From contig DDEP01000197.1 of the NCBI GenBank assembly GCA_002336465.1, forward strand, positions 1 to 8,399: 8,399 nucleotides of DNA, written 5' to 3'. A program made the position numbers and the translations under genes. The notes beneath the pieces were generated by a model, which saw nothing but the letters and a program-made list of their open reading frames with translations, was not told where the DNA came from and ran no database searches. This DNA is from Pedobacter sp. UBA1951. Lineage in GTDB: Bacteria; Bacteroidota; Bacteroidia; Sphingobacteriales; Sphingobacteriaceae. Positions 1-6,035 of this stretch are shown one piece after another (position 1 is the stretch's first letter; each line of letters begins with the position of its first letter).

Positions 1-194
1 TTAGCGATAGTGAAATCCAGACCTTGATCTTAAATGACTTTGATTTTAAACAAAGAGATTTAGATATCGAAAAGAAATATTACAACAGGCTTAAATCAAG
101 GCTATCGTCTAAAATAGTAGGTAAATTCTACAGAGCGCAGGAATCTTACAAAAAGGAACTGCTTAAACAATATAGAAGAGGTCCGCAACCCTAA
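1..194 (+). CDS. C-terminal fragment of a Spy/CpxP-like periplasmic protein (5' end outside window)
   Basis: The frame starting at base 3 is open from the window edge to a TAA at 192-194 and gives 63 residues. They are strongly charged and look fully helical: DFDFKQRDLDIEKKYYNRL, then the segment RLSSKIVGKFYRAQESYKK, and the tail LLKQYRRGPQP. A 'dLelrKKYy.rlk..Ls..Kv.kfYrAee.fKrelL' pattern is typical of the C-terminal helices of small periplasmic Bacteroidota proteins related to Spy/CpxP and often named 'sensor of ECF-type sigma factor'. Such proteins usually lie beside an ECF sigma factor gene, which would be to the left and is not visible. The signal peptide and N-terminal half are missing, so the family call rests on the C-terminus alone. 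The gene is convergent with the receptor gene, with only 13 bases between the two stops and no obvious terminator between them. Confidence 0.6.
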   Translation, partial: SDSEIQTLILNDFDFKQRDLDIEKKYYNRLKSRLSSKIVGKFYRAQESYKKELLKQYRRGPQP

Positions 195-207
195 CATAAT
201 ACCTACA

Positions 208-2895
208 TTAAAACTGAAAATCAGCTTTGAATAATAGCATACGTCCTCTTAAAGCGTAGTTGGAATTTAGTAGGTAATTGTTAGTATAGCTATAGCTTGT
301 ATAATTTTTCACATTAAAAATATTAGATAGAGTCGCTGAAAAATCAATTTTCTGCTTTTTAAGCGTTTTCTGAATGCCGAAATCGGCAAAGAAATAATTA
401 ACTGATTTGAGGTACTTTGCATCATTGTAATAATGCTCTAAATTTAGTTTAACGGTATAATCGTTAAATAATGAAGCTTTAAGATTACAATTTTGATTAA
501 AAAAATGAACGGGATCGTATTCAACGTAATTCCCTTTTTGTTTTGAAGTATTTTTATACCGGTTAAATTCTAAATTGTGATTTAAAACAAGCCATTTATT
601 TGGCTGAGTATTTATTCTGAGTGTGAGTTTCAGCGTTTTATTTAAAAAATCATTTACCGTCTCCTGTTGTATTTCTTTAAATCTGGTAAACGCATAGTTT
701 ATACCAACATCTATACCCGTCTTAATAGGCAGATAGTATTTATTTACGTTTCCAGACAAACTAAGTTTATCAGAAGGGTTATCCTGAACAATAGCTGTCT
801 GGGTTATCAAATCCTGATCAAACTTAGATTTCATTAAAATATTGCTATTCTTTCGAGAAAAACTCATGCCTAAATTGGCGAACATTGCTGTTACTATATT
901 TTTATAATTCAGACTGTAATTAATACTCTTATCCCATGTCTTATATAAAGGAATTTCATAACTCACTAAACTTCTATAGTTCTGTAGCACAAAACTGGTA
1001 TTAGATATATATGTTGCATCTCTTTGAACTGTTATATTAAGACTATTGGTGAAAAACTGATTAATGTCATACCTTGATTTAATGCTATAATTAAAAAAAA
1101 CCTCATTTTCACTTTGTTTAACTCCTCTATCAGTATTACTCAAATGAGTTGGGCTTATATTTAAAGTTGTGATAACGTTCACTTTCTTCATTCTGTAAGT
1201 TAAGGCCGTTTCATTATATAGTTTAAGTTGATTTCGCTTAATATTATTTTGAAAAAAGCCTGTAGGTGAGAAGATTACATCTCCTGTAAATAAATCTAAA
1301 TTATTGTTCAAGTCTTGCAGATTAGCCAATATACCTAACTTATTATTGATATATAATTTATTGATTTTCTTTCCAAAAGATACAGAGTTATTTGAAAAGA
1401 AAGTTCTTGATTGTATTTTCTGCAATAACCCGTCATATTCCTGATCATTATTCAGTAGCTTCTTATATTGTCCGGGCGTAACATTTAAATATTGGGGCAA
1501 ATCACTATAACTTATATAAGAATTAACTCCCAACAGATTATTCTTAATCTTTACAACTGAACCAAAGTCATTGTATAAATTAATAAATGGGTTATTTAGT
1601 TTCTGATTAACATTGTTAGAAGAAATATAATTGTATTCTGAACTCCAGATTCTTTGAAAATTAAAAACATCTTTAAAAAAGATTTTTTGTGTATTAGCTT
1701 CTATGCCTAACCTAGAAATTAGTTTATGATAGGTGTTATATCCAGTTTGGGTTTCATTGATAACAATTGTATCTGAGGGAAGATAAATCTGGGTAACAGC
1801 ATCCGAATTATTTATTAATTTATCGTTCTCGTATGCAATGTTATATTTTAACGTAAATAATTTACTAATAGGGAAAATCTGATTGCTCGTTGCTAATGTA
1901 TTATTGTTAAAAGTATATCGTTCGGCATTTAAAGGGGGTGCTGGTGCTTTAATAATATTTACCAAGTTTTGTGCAATGCCTCCGCTAAGTATGGTATTCA
2001 AATTGAGATTAAGGTCATTTAGCTCTTTATCAAGGTTTACCCCAACATTATTATTTTTTACAGCATTGATGTACTGCATATTTTTGTTAAACTTTAATAA
2101 TGCCACATTATTATTACGGAGAAAAGGGGTTAAGCCTAAACCTGCATTTACATTCCCCATTAATTTCATTTTAGCATTTGCATTTAACTTAATATTTAAT
2201 GCTGCTCTGTCTGTATCTTCAAGCCCCTCAAACATCTTAATTGGCTGATGATTTTCTAATATCTGTACGGCATCAACAGCGTTAACAGGCAGATTGTTGG
2301 TTGCCAGATTATACCTTCCTTCCAAAAGATCCTGTCCTTCAACATATAATTTATTAATAGCTTTATTCTGATATAAAATTTGTCCGCTTTCGGTTACTTT
2401 TATGCCCGGTAAATTTTTAATAACATCTATAATAACTCTGTCGTTTTTATTGACAAAAGATTTTATGTTGTAATTAATGGTATCCGATTTTTTAGTGATT
2501 GGACGTTCATCTTTAATAATAATCTCCGGCAAAGTATTTACAGCCGTTTTAACCTGAACATTTATATGCTGATAAGACTTTGGGGCTAAAAAAAGTATCT
2601 TTCTTTCATAGGCAAGGCCAATGATTTCCAATCTGACGCTATCTGTAGCAACATTAGGGTATTTTATTATAAAACTACCCTTATCATCTATCCCTCCATA
2701 TCCTAAATGTTTTTCACCTGCTTTTGGGTACAATATCAGATTAATATTGTTTACTATTTTTCCTGTTTCATCTTTTATGGTTCCTTGAATAACATTTTGA
2801 CCATAGCTTTTACAATAAACAGTTAGAAGCAGGCAAATAATAATCTTATGAGAAGAAAAGTTTGTAAGTTTTAGTATTCTATATAAAAAAAGCAC
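208..2895 (-). CDS. TonB-dependent-receptor-like outer-membrane protein with carboxypeptidase-regulatory-like N-domain
   Basis: This 895-aa protein is predicted to form an outer-membrane beta-barrel. A hydrophobic export signal lies at about residues 17-32, ending YGQ. A carboxypeptidase-regulatory-like beta-sandwich follows at about 34-120, opening with IQGTIKDETGKIV. A plug-like domain at about 137-237 carries DVIKNLPGI, YVEGQDLLEGRYNL and VQILENHQPIKMFEG, a pattern common in Bacteroidota receptors of this type. The rest, rich in Asn, Tyr and alternating residues, fits a 22-strand barrel and ends KADFQF, with the terminal Phe expected for BAM-assembled barrels. No clear TonB box is seen, so energised transport is inferred from the family. 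The adjacent GLPGLI gene is a typical partner; there is no SusD-like gene, so this is not a SusCD pair. The start is GTG (2895-2893). An ATG two bases upstream overlaps the GLPGLI stop but is out of frame, and there is no in-frame ATG upstream. The ligand is unknown. Confidence 0.85.
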   Translation of the reverse strand: MLFLYRILKLTNFSSHKIIICLLLTVYCKSYGQNVIQGTIKDETGKIVNNINLILYPKAGEKHLGYGGIDDKGSFIIKYPNVATDSVRLEIIGLAYERKILFLAPKSYQHINVQVKTAVNTLPEIIIKDERPITKKSDTINYNIKSFVNKNDRVIIDVIKNLPGIKVTESGQILYQNKAINKLYVEGQDLLEGRYNLATNNLPVNAVDAVQILENHQPIKMFEGLEDTDRAALNIKLNANAKMKLMGNVNAGLGLTPFLRNNNVALLKFNKNMQYINAVKNNNVGVNLDKELNDLNLNLNTILSGGIAQNLVNIIKAPAPPLNAERYTFNNNTLATSNQIFPISKLFTLKYNIAYENDKLINNSDAVTQIYLPSDTIVINETQTGYNTYHKLISRLGIEANTQKIFFKDVFNFQRIWSSEYNYISSNNVNQKLNNPFINLYNDFGSVVKIKNNLLGVNSYISYSDLPQYLNVTPGQYKKLLNNDQEYDGLLQKIQSRTFFSNNSVSFGKKINKLYINNKLGILANLQDLNNNLDLFTGDVIFSPTGFFQNNIKRNQLKLYNETALTYRMKKVNVITTLNISPTHLSNTDRGVKQSENEVFFNYSIKSRYDINQFFTNSLNITVQRDATYISNTSFVLQNYRSLVSYEIPLYKTWDKSINYSLNYKNIVTAMFANLGMSFSRKNSNILMKSKFDQDLITQTAIVQDNPSDKLSLSGNVNKYYLPIKTGIDVGINYAFTRFKEIQQETVNDFLNKTLKLTLRINTQPNKWLVLNHNLEFNRYKNTSKQKGNYVEYDPVHFFNQNCNLKASLFNDYTVKLNLEHYYNDAKYLKSVNYFFADFGIQKTLKKQKIDFSATLSNIFNVKNYTSYSYTNNYLLNSNYALRGRMLLFKADFQF

Positions 2896-2896
2896 A

Positions 2897-3664
2897 TTAA
2901 TTTTGTTTTCTTCCGGTATTAGGAGACGCTCCTCCTATTTGACGTGAGGCTTTTGCATTTTCAACTGCTTTTTTAAAATCAGTTTCAGTTACCAATGCAT
3001 AATCAATAATTTCCATTTTCTTTTTATCGTCTTTATTATAGGTAATACCCATTAATTCTGCTTCCCATCCATCAGAAGACGAAGTCTTAACAATCAGGCC
3101 GGGTAATCCAAAGAAAGAAAATGGTCCTGCTTGAAAAGGTATATCTTTACAAAACCATCCTGTAATTATAGAAGAAGACCGTTCTAATATCGCTTTTTGG
3201 CATTTGAGCCCATTTATACTCATCGTATCTGGTTTTATTTCCCAGTTATTGGTATATCCTGAATCAACGTATCCGAGCATTTGATTACCAACGCTCTGTA
3301 TATTGATTGTTTCTTTTTTACTAAACGAATGTAATTTATAGAATTTGTAAACTTTAGCAAGAACAAAATCGGCAGCATTAAAATTAGGTTTTACTCCAGT
3401 TGCGCTTGCCTTTTCAAAAGTCTCTTTCATTTTAACCATATTCTCGGCTACGTTTTTACTATAAAAAAAACTATAGTTCTTGCTTATATCCATCAAACAT
3501 ACATCATTTATTAATGTTTGTTGGTTTCTTACCTGGCTTATTTTATAAGTTACAGTAGCCAGCACTGTTTCATTTTTCTGGGCATAATTTTTTTGCGAGA
3601 GCGCAAAAAGTAAGACTAAGATTAAATACTTCTTTAAAACCATTTTGTTGATATGAGTGTGCAT
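2897..3664 (-). CDS. GLPGLI family protein (periplasmic/secreted, TIGR01200-type)
   Basis: This 255-aa exported protein carries the signature of its family: AGPFSFFGLPGLIVK, with GLPGLI at residues 186-191. The usual preceding block is present too, with WEI at 141-143, GLKCQKAIL at 152-160, and GWFCKDIPF at 169-177 in place of the common WYt.eIP. A signal peptide covers about residues 8-29 (MVLKKYLILVLLF, ending YAQ). The family is widespread in Bacteroidota, is usually encoded beside TonB-dependent receptors, and has no established biochemical function. Cysteines 155 and 172 sit in the conserved core and could pair; Cys56 is extra. The C-terminus is basic and polar (ASPNTGRKQN), as is common in the family. 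The first ATG (3664) was kept, but Met8 (ATG at 3643) gives a more compact signal peptide and an A-rich upstream context and may be the true start. The gene is probably co-transcribed with the receptor gene, whose start overlaps its stop codon region, and is partly separated from the upstream small gene by a hairpin. Confidence 0.9.
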   Translation of the reverse strand: MHTHINKMVLKKYLILVLLFALSQKNYAQKNETVLATVTYKISQVRNQQTLINDVCLMDISKNYSFFYSKNVAENMVKMKETFEKASATGVKPNFNAADFVLAKVYKFYKLHSFSKKETINIQSVGNQMLGYVDSGYTNNWEIKPDTMSINGLKCQKAILERSSSIITGWFCKDIPFQAGPFSFFGLPGLIVKTSSSDGWEAELMGITYNKDDKKKMEIIDYALVTETDFKKAVENAKASRQIGGASPNTGRKQN

Positions 3665-3684
3665 TAATTACGATTTATATTTAG

Positions 3685-3720
3685 AAAATTACCGTTAGGC
3701 TATAAATTGCCTAACGGTAA
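3685..3720 (-). terminator. Hairpin with short T tract between the small-protein gene and the GLPGLI gene (likely partial terminator)
   Basis: A perfect 12-bp inverted repeat, TTACCGTTAGGC at 3689-3700 and GCCTAACGGTAA at 3709-3720, encloses an 8-base loop. Read on the minus strand, the stem is followed directly by TTTTC, a weak U tract. It lies 10 bases past the stop of the 88-aa gene and 21 bases before the upstream-most ATG of the GLPGLI gene. All genes here run in the same direction and no second promoter is evident in the gap. The inferred role is an attenuating terminator or 3'-end stabiliser that leaves the first gene far more abundant than the two behind it. Confidence 0.7.
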
Positions 3721-3730
3721 AATTAACCTT

Positions 3731-3997
3731 TTAACAGTCGTTACCTTCTTCTACCTCTACATAATCTACAGCGGTACCACATGCTGCTTCCATTTTAGCC
3801 CATAAAGCCATATGGCAAGCCATTGATAGTCCTTCAGAAGTAGTTACATCCCATACCTCTCCACAACTACTTGTAAACGTGTAGTCTGCAAAGAATTTTT
3901 CTGAAGCAACTTGTTCTGTTTTTGAAGTTTCACTTTTAGCAGCGTAAGCGCCTACCGATAAGAAAGCGAAACAAGCGAGAATCATTAATTTTTTCAT
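3731..3997 (-). CDS. Small secreted four-cysteine protein, function unknown
   Basis: I do not recognise this 88-aa protein as a named family. It has a classical signal peptide, MKKLMILACFAFLSVGAYA, with likely cleavage after Ala19 or Ala20. The mature part of about 69 residues has two halves: a polar, Ser/Thr/Lys/Glu-rich linker (about 20-38), then a compact acidic domain. That domain contains exactly four cysteines (45, 61, 73 and the C-terminal residue 88), which would allow two disulfides, plus two tryptophans (49 and 66). The middle segment from Ser58 to Ala71 could be an amphipathic helix (MACHMALWAKMEAAC). The start is well supported: ATG follows an A-rich stretch (AAAATTAAAAAGTT), as in well-expressed Bacteroidota genes, and a promoter candidate lies about 70 bases upstream. 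It is the first gene of the cassette with the GLPGLI protein and the outer-membrane receptor, so a role as ligand, cargo or accessory of that receptor is inferred. No lipobox, double-glycine leader or catalytic motif is visible. Confidence 0.8.
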   Translation of the reverse strand: MKKLMILACFAFLSVGAYAAKSETSKTEQVASEKFFADYTFTSSCGEVWDVTTSEGLSMACHMALWAKMEAACGTAVDYVEVEEGNDC

Positions 3998-4012
3998 AAC
4001 TTTTTAATTTTG

Positions 4013-4022
4013 AAGGTTAATT
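4013..4022. repeat. 10-bp inverted repeat flanking the small-protein gene (upstream copy; partner at 3721-3730)
   Basis: AAGGTTAATT at 4013-4022 is the exact reverse complement of AATTAACCTT at 3721-3730. One copy ends 15 bases before the start codon of the 88-aa gene and the other begins right after its stop codon. In the mRNA the two could pair and bring the leader and 3' end together. AT-rich sequence makes chance occurrence possible. Confidence 0.35.
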
Positions 4023-4038
4023 ATTTGATTAGTTAACC
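4015..4038 (-). promoter_or_regulatory. Leader hairpin of the small-protein mRNA
   Basis: GGTTAA (4015-4020) and TTAACC (4033-4038) form a perfect 6-bp stem around 12 bases, ending 17 bases before the ATG of the 88-aa gene. The stem is short and AT-rich, so it is only a weak candidate for a leader structure. One arm is shared with the longer repeat noted at 4013-4022, so the two pairings would compete. Confidence 0.3.
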
Positions 4039-4067
4039 CTAATTTAATTATCCTCCTTACCGACCTC

Positions 4068-4097
4068 CAAATATTTTATGTGAATATTTTTCACAAA
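4068..4097 (-). promoter_or_regulatory. Candidate Bacteroidota-type promoter for the small-protein/GLPGLI/receptor cassette
   Basis: Read on the minus strand, TTTG at 4097-4094 and AATATTTG at 4075-4068 are separated by 18 bases. The known Bacteroidota consensus is TTTG at -33 and TAnnTTTG at -7; the second element matches 7 of 8 positions here. The implied transcription start is near 4063-4060, giving a leader of about 65 nt. That leader holds two GGAGG copies (minus strand, around 4068-4052) too far from the ATG to act as its ribosome-binding site. Confidence 0.45.
4079..4095. promoter_or_regulatory. Operator-like 17-bp palindrome in the divergent intergenic region
   Basis: TGTGAA (4079-4084) and TTCACA (4090-4095) are perfect inverted arms around TATTT. 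The palindrome sits inside the spacer of the minus-strand promoter candidate and about 26 bases before the plus-strand -7 element, where a dimeric regulator could affect both directions. The half-site resembles CRP/FNR-type sites (TGTGA...TCACA), but the gap is 7 rather than 6 bases, so the regulator cannot be named. Confidence 0.4.
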
Positions 4098-4120
4098 AAG
4101 AAAGTAAAAAATAAATGCCT

Positions 4121-4128
4121 TACTTTTG
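4121..4128 (+). promoter_or_regulatory. -7 promoter element (TAnnTTTG) of the aminotransferase operon
   Basis: TACTTTTG is an exact match to the Bacteroidota -7 consensus TAnnTTTG and ends only 4 bases before the ATG at 4133. No good TTTG is seen at the -33 distance. The expected transcription start falls at or next to the ATG at 4133, implying a leaderless or nearly leaderless mRNA. It also argues against the in-frame ATG at 4115, which lies upstream of this element. Confidence 0.5.
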
Positions 4129-4132
4129 TTCT

Positions 4133-5323
4133 ATGCTAACACAACGTCAATTGTTTTTAAAACATAACGCACAAACTTCTCCTACTCCTCTTTTATTAGC
4201 CTTTACCCGTGCCAAAGGTATTTATATGTACGATAAGGATGATAAGCCTTATATCGACTTAATTTCGGGTATTGGTGTAAGCAATGTAGGCCATTGCCAT
4301 CCTAATATTGTAGAAGCAGTACAGCTACAAGCGCAAACCTATATGCACCTTATGGTATATGGCGAATATGTACAAAGTCCACAGGTAAATTTTGCCAAAG
4401 CATTAGCTGAGGTATTACCTGATCATTTGAACTGTACCTATTTTGTAAATTCAGGAGCAGAAGCTGTTGAGGGTGCAATGAAATTGGCAAAAAGATATAC
4501 AGGAAGAACTGAAATCATTGCCTGTAAAAACAGTTATCATGGCAGCACACATGGTGGTTTGAGCTTAATGGGCAACGAAACATTTAAGCAAGCCTATCGT
4601 CCATTGTTACCGGGAATCAGTTTTATTCAGTTTAATGACCTACCAGATCTAGAAAAAATTACTGCACAAACCGCAGCAGTCTTTATCGAGACCATACAGG
4701 GTGAAGCAGGAATTGTTGTACCTGAAAAAGAATACATGCAACAATTACGCAAAAGATGTAGCGAAACCGGAACGCTGCTTGTGTTAGATGAAATTCAATG
4801 TGGTTTTGGCCGCACAGGAAAATTGTTTGGATTTGAGCATTTTGATATCGTGCCTGATATTTTATTGTTAGCCAAAGGTATTGGTGGCGGCATGCCTATA
4901 GGTGCATTTATTTCATCTTCAGAAATTATGTCGGTATTTACAGATAACCCGGTATTGGGTCATCTTACCACATTTGGTGGGCATCCTGTTAGTTGTGCTG
5001 CAGGTTTAGCTACGCTCCATACCATTTTACAAGATCAATTGGTTAACGATGTAGAAAGCAAAGGGCAATTGTTTAAAGACCTTTTAAAACATCCCGCCAT
5101 TCGAGAAATTAGAGGAAAAGGATTAATGTTGGCCGTAGCTTTTGACGATTATGAAACCAACAAGAAAATTATAGATGCCTGTATTGAAGACGGTGTGGTT
5201 ACCGATTGGTTTTTGCATTGCGATAATGCCATGCGCATTGCTCCACCCTTGATCATTACCCAAAAAGAAATAGAAACTGCATGCAAAATCATTTTGCGTA
5301 ATATTGAAAAAATCTGCGGATAA
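4133..5323 (+). CDS. Class III PLP-dependent aminotransferase (acetylornithine/ornithine aminotransferase-like)
   Basis: This cytoplasmic enzyme of 396 aa, the usual size for the family, moves an amino group, typically from the far end of a diamino acid or omega-amino acid, to a 2-oxo acid. Counting from the chosen Met (MLTQRQL), the visible landmarks are the phosphate-binding loop NSGAEA (106-111), YHG (135-137) that stacks on the cofactor, and IETIQGEAGI (185-194). LDEIQCGFGRTGK (218-230) supplies Asp219 to the pyridine nitrogen, AKGIGGGMPIGAF (247-259) has the Schiff-base Lys248, and TTFGGHP lies at 279-285. All key residues are present. The substrate is uncertain: the family includes acetylornithine, ornithine, 4-aminobutyrate and related aminotransferases, and no arginine-pathway gene is adjacent. 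The start at 4133 was preferred over the in-frame ATG at 4115 because a perfect -7 element lies between them. Only 30 bases separate it from the response regulator, suggesting one transcript. Confidence 0.88.
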   Translation: MLTQRQLFLKHNAQTSPTPLLLAFTRAKGIYMYDKDDKPYIDLISGIGVSNVGHCHPNIVEAVQLQAQTYMHLMVYGEYVQSPQVNFAKALAEVLPDHLNCTYFVNSGAEAVEGAMKLAKRYTGRTEIIACKNSYHGSTHGGLSLMGNETFKQAYRPLLPGISFIQFNDLPDLEKITAQTAAVFIETIQGEAGIVVPEKEYMQQLRKRCSETGTLLVLDEIQCGFGRTGKLFGFEHFDIVPDILLLAKGIGGGMPIGAFISSSEIMSVFTDNPVLGHLTTFGGHPVSCAAGLATLHTILQDQLVNDVESKGQLFKDLLKHPAIREIRGKGLMLAVAFDDYETNKKIIDACIEDGVVTDWFLHCDNAMRIAPPLIITQKEIETACKIILRNIEKICG

Positions 5324-5353
5324 GTTATATTAGTAATCACAAACAGGCAAAAT

Positions 5354-6031
5354 ATGAATGTACTCATTGTAGAAGATGAAAAAAGTCTGGCTTTGGAAAT
5401 GAATGAGTTTCTGAGCAAAGAAGGTTATATTGTAGAGCATGCATGGAAAAAATCTTCGGCAGAGGAAAAAATCTTCGTTAACAACTATGATTTTGTGCTG
5501 TTAGACTTAGGCTTACCCGATGGAGATGGTTTTGAAGTACTGGAAGGTTTAAAAAAACTGAAAAACCGAGAAGATGCCGTTATTGTTTTGACCGCCCGTA
5601 GCGCAGTTGACGATAGGATAAAAGGTCTTGAAGCTGGCGCAGATGATTATTTACCCAAACCTTTCTCTTTAAATGAGCTTTTGGCTCGCATGCATGCCAT
5701 TATTAGAAGAAAACATAAGTTAGAAAAAAATGAGGTAAGGGTGCACGATTTTGTTTTAGATATACAGAACAGAACCGTATTACACCATGCAGAACGTGTA
5801 GCGCTTACCAAAAAAGAATTTGAAATCTTAAATTATCTGGTACTGAACAAAAACCGTGTAGTTTCAAGAGTAAGTTTAACCGAGCATGTATGGGGCGATA
5901 TTCTTGAAGTAAATTCTGATTCTAACTTTGTAGATGTACACGTTAAAAACTTACGCAAAAAACTAAGCCAGTTTACTAAAATAGATTGGTTTGAAACCGT
6001 AAGAAGCATAGGCTACAGAGTAAACATTTAA
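5354..6031 (+). CDS. OmpR/PhoB-family response regulator
   Basis: This 225-aa two-domain regulator has full family length. The receiver domain (1 to about 117) has the acidic pair Glu7-Asp8 in IVEDE, phospho-acceptor Asp51 in LLDLGLPDGDG, Thr80 in VLTAR, Tyr99 and Lys102 in DDYLPKPF. The winged-helix DNA-binding domain (about 128-225) shows LTKKEFEIL (151-159), the recognition-helix region VDVHVKNLRKKL (193-204) and the wing TVRSIGYRV. It should be phosphorylated by the histidine kinase encoded 4 bases downstream and then bind direct-repeat DNA sites; its targets are not evident, although the operon's own upstream region is a natural candidate. The ATG at 5354 starts exactly at the conserved MNVLIVEDE, so the start is secure. 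There is no Shine-Dalgarno site, as usual in this phylum. Confidence 0.95.
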   Translation: MNVLIVEDEKSLALEMNEFLSKEGYIVEHAWKKSSAEEKIFVNNYDFVLLDLGLPDGDGFEVLEGLKKLKNREDAVIVLTARSAVDDRIKGLEAGADDYLPKPFSLNELLARMHAIIRRKHKLEKNEVRVHDFVLDIQNRTVLHHAERVALTKKEFEILNYLVLNKNRVVSRVSLTEHVWGDILEVNSDSNFVDVHVKNLRKKLSQFTKIDWFETVRSIGYRVNI

Positions 6032-6035
6032 GCAA

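Noticed and set aside
1883..2248. Open plus-strand frame of 121 codons inside the receptor gene
   Set aside because: It lies antisense to a well-supported barrel protein, has no promoter or start context, and its hydrophobic composition is what an antisense reading of Asn/Leu-rich codons gives.
208..3664. Polysaccharide utilisation locus (SusC/SusD pair)
   Set aside because: There is no SusD-like lipoprotein and no carbohydrate-active enzyme; the partner is a GLPGLI protein, which belongs to a different class of receptor loci.
3731..3997. Bacteriocin or toxin call for the four-cysteine protein
   Set aside because: It has a general secretory signal rather than a double-glycine leader, and no immunity, maturation or peptidase-transporter gene is nearby.
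4079..4095. A canonical CRP site
   Set aside because: The half-sites match TGTGA/TCACA but are separated by 7 rather than 6 bases, so only an unnamed operator-like palindrome is reported.
5149..5418. Minus-strand frame of 89 codons across the aminotransferase end and regulator start
   Set aside because: It overlaps two genes with intact active-site motifs and shows no recognisable domain.
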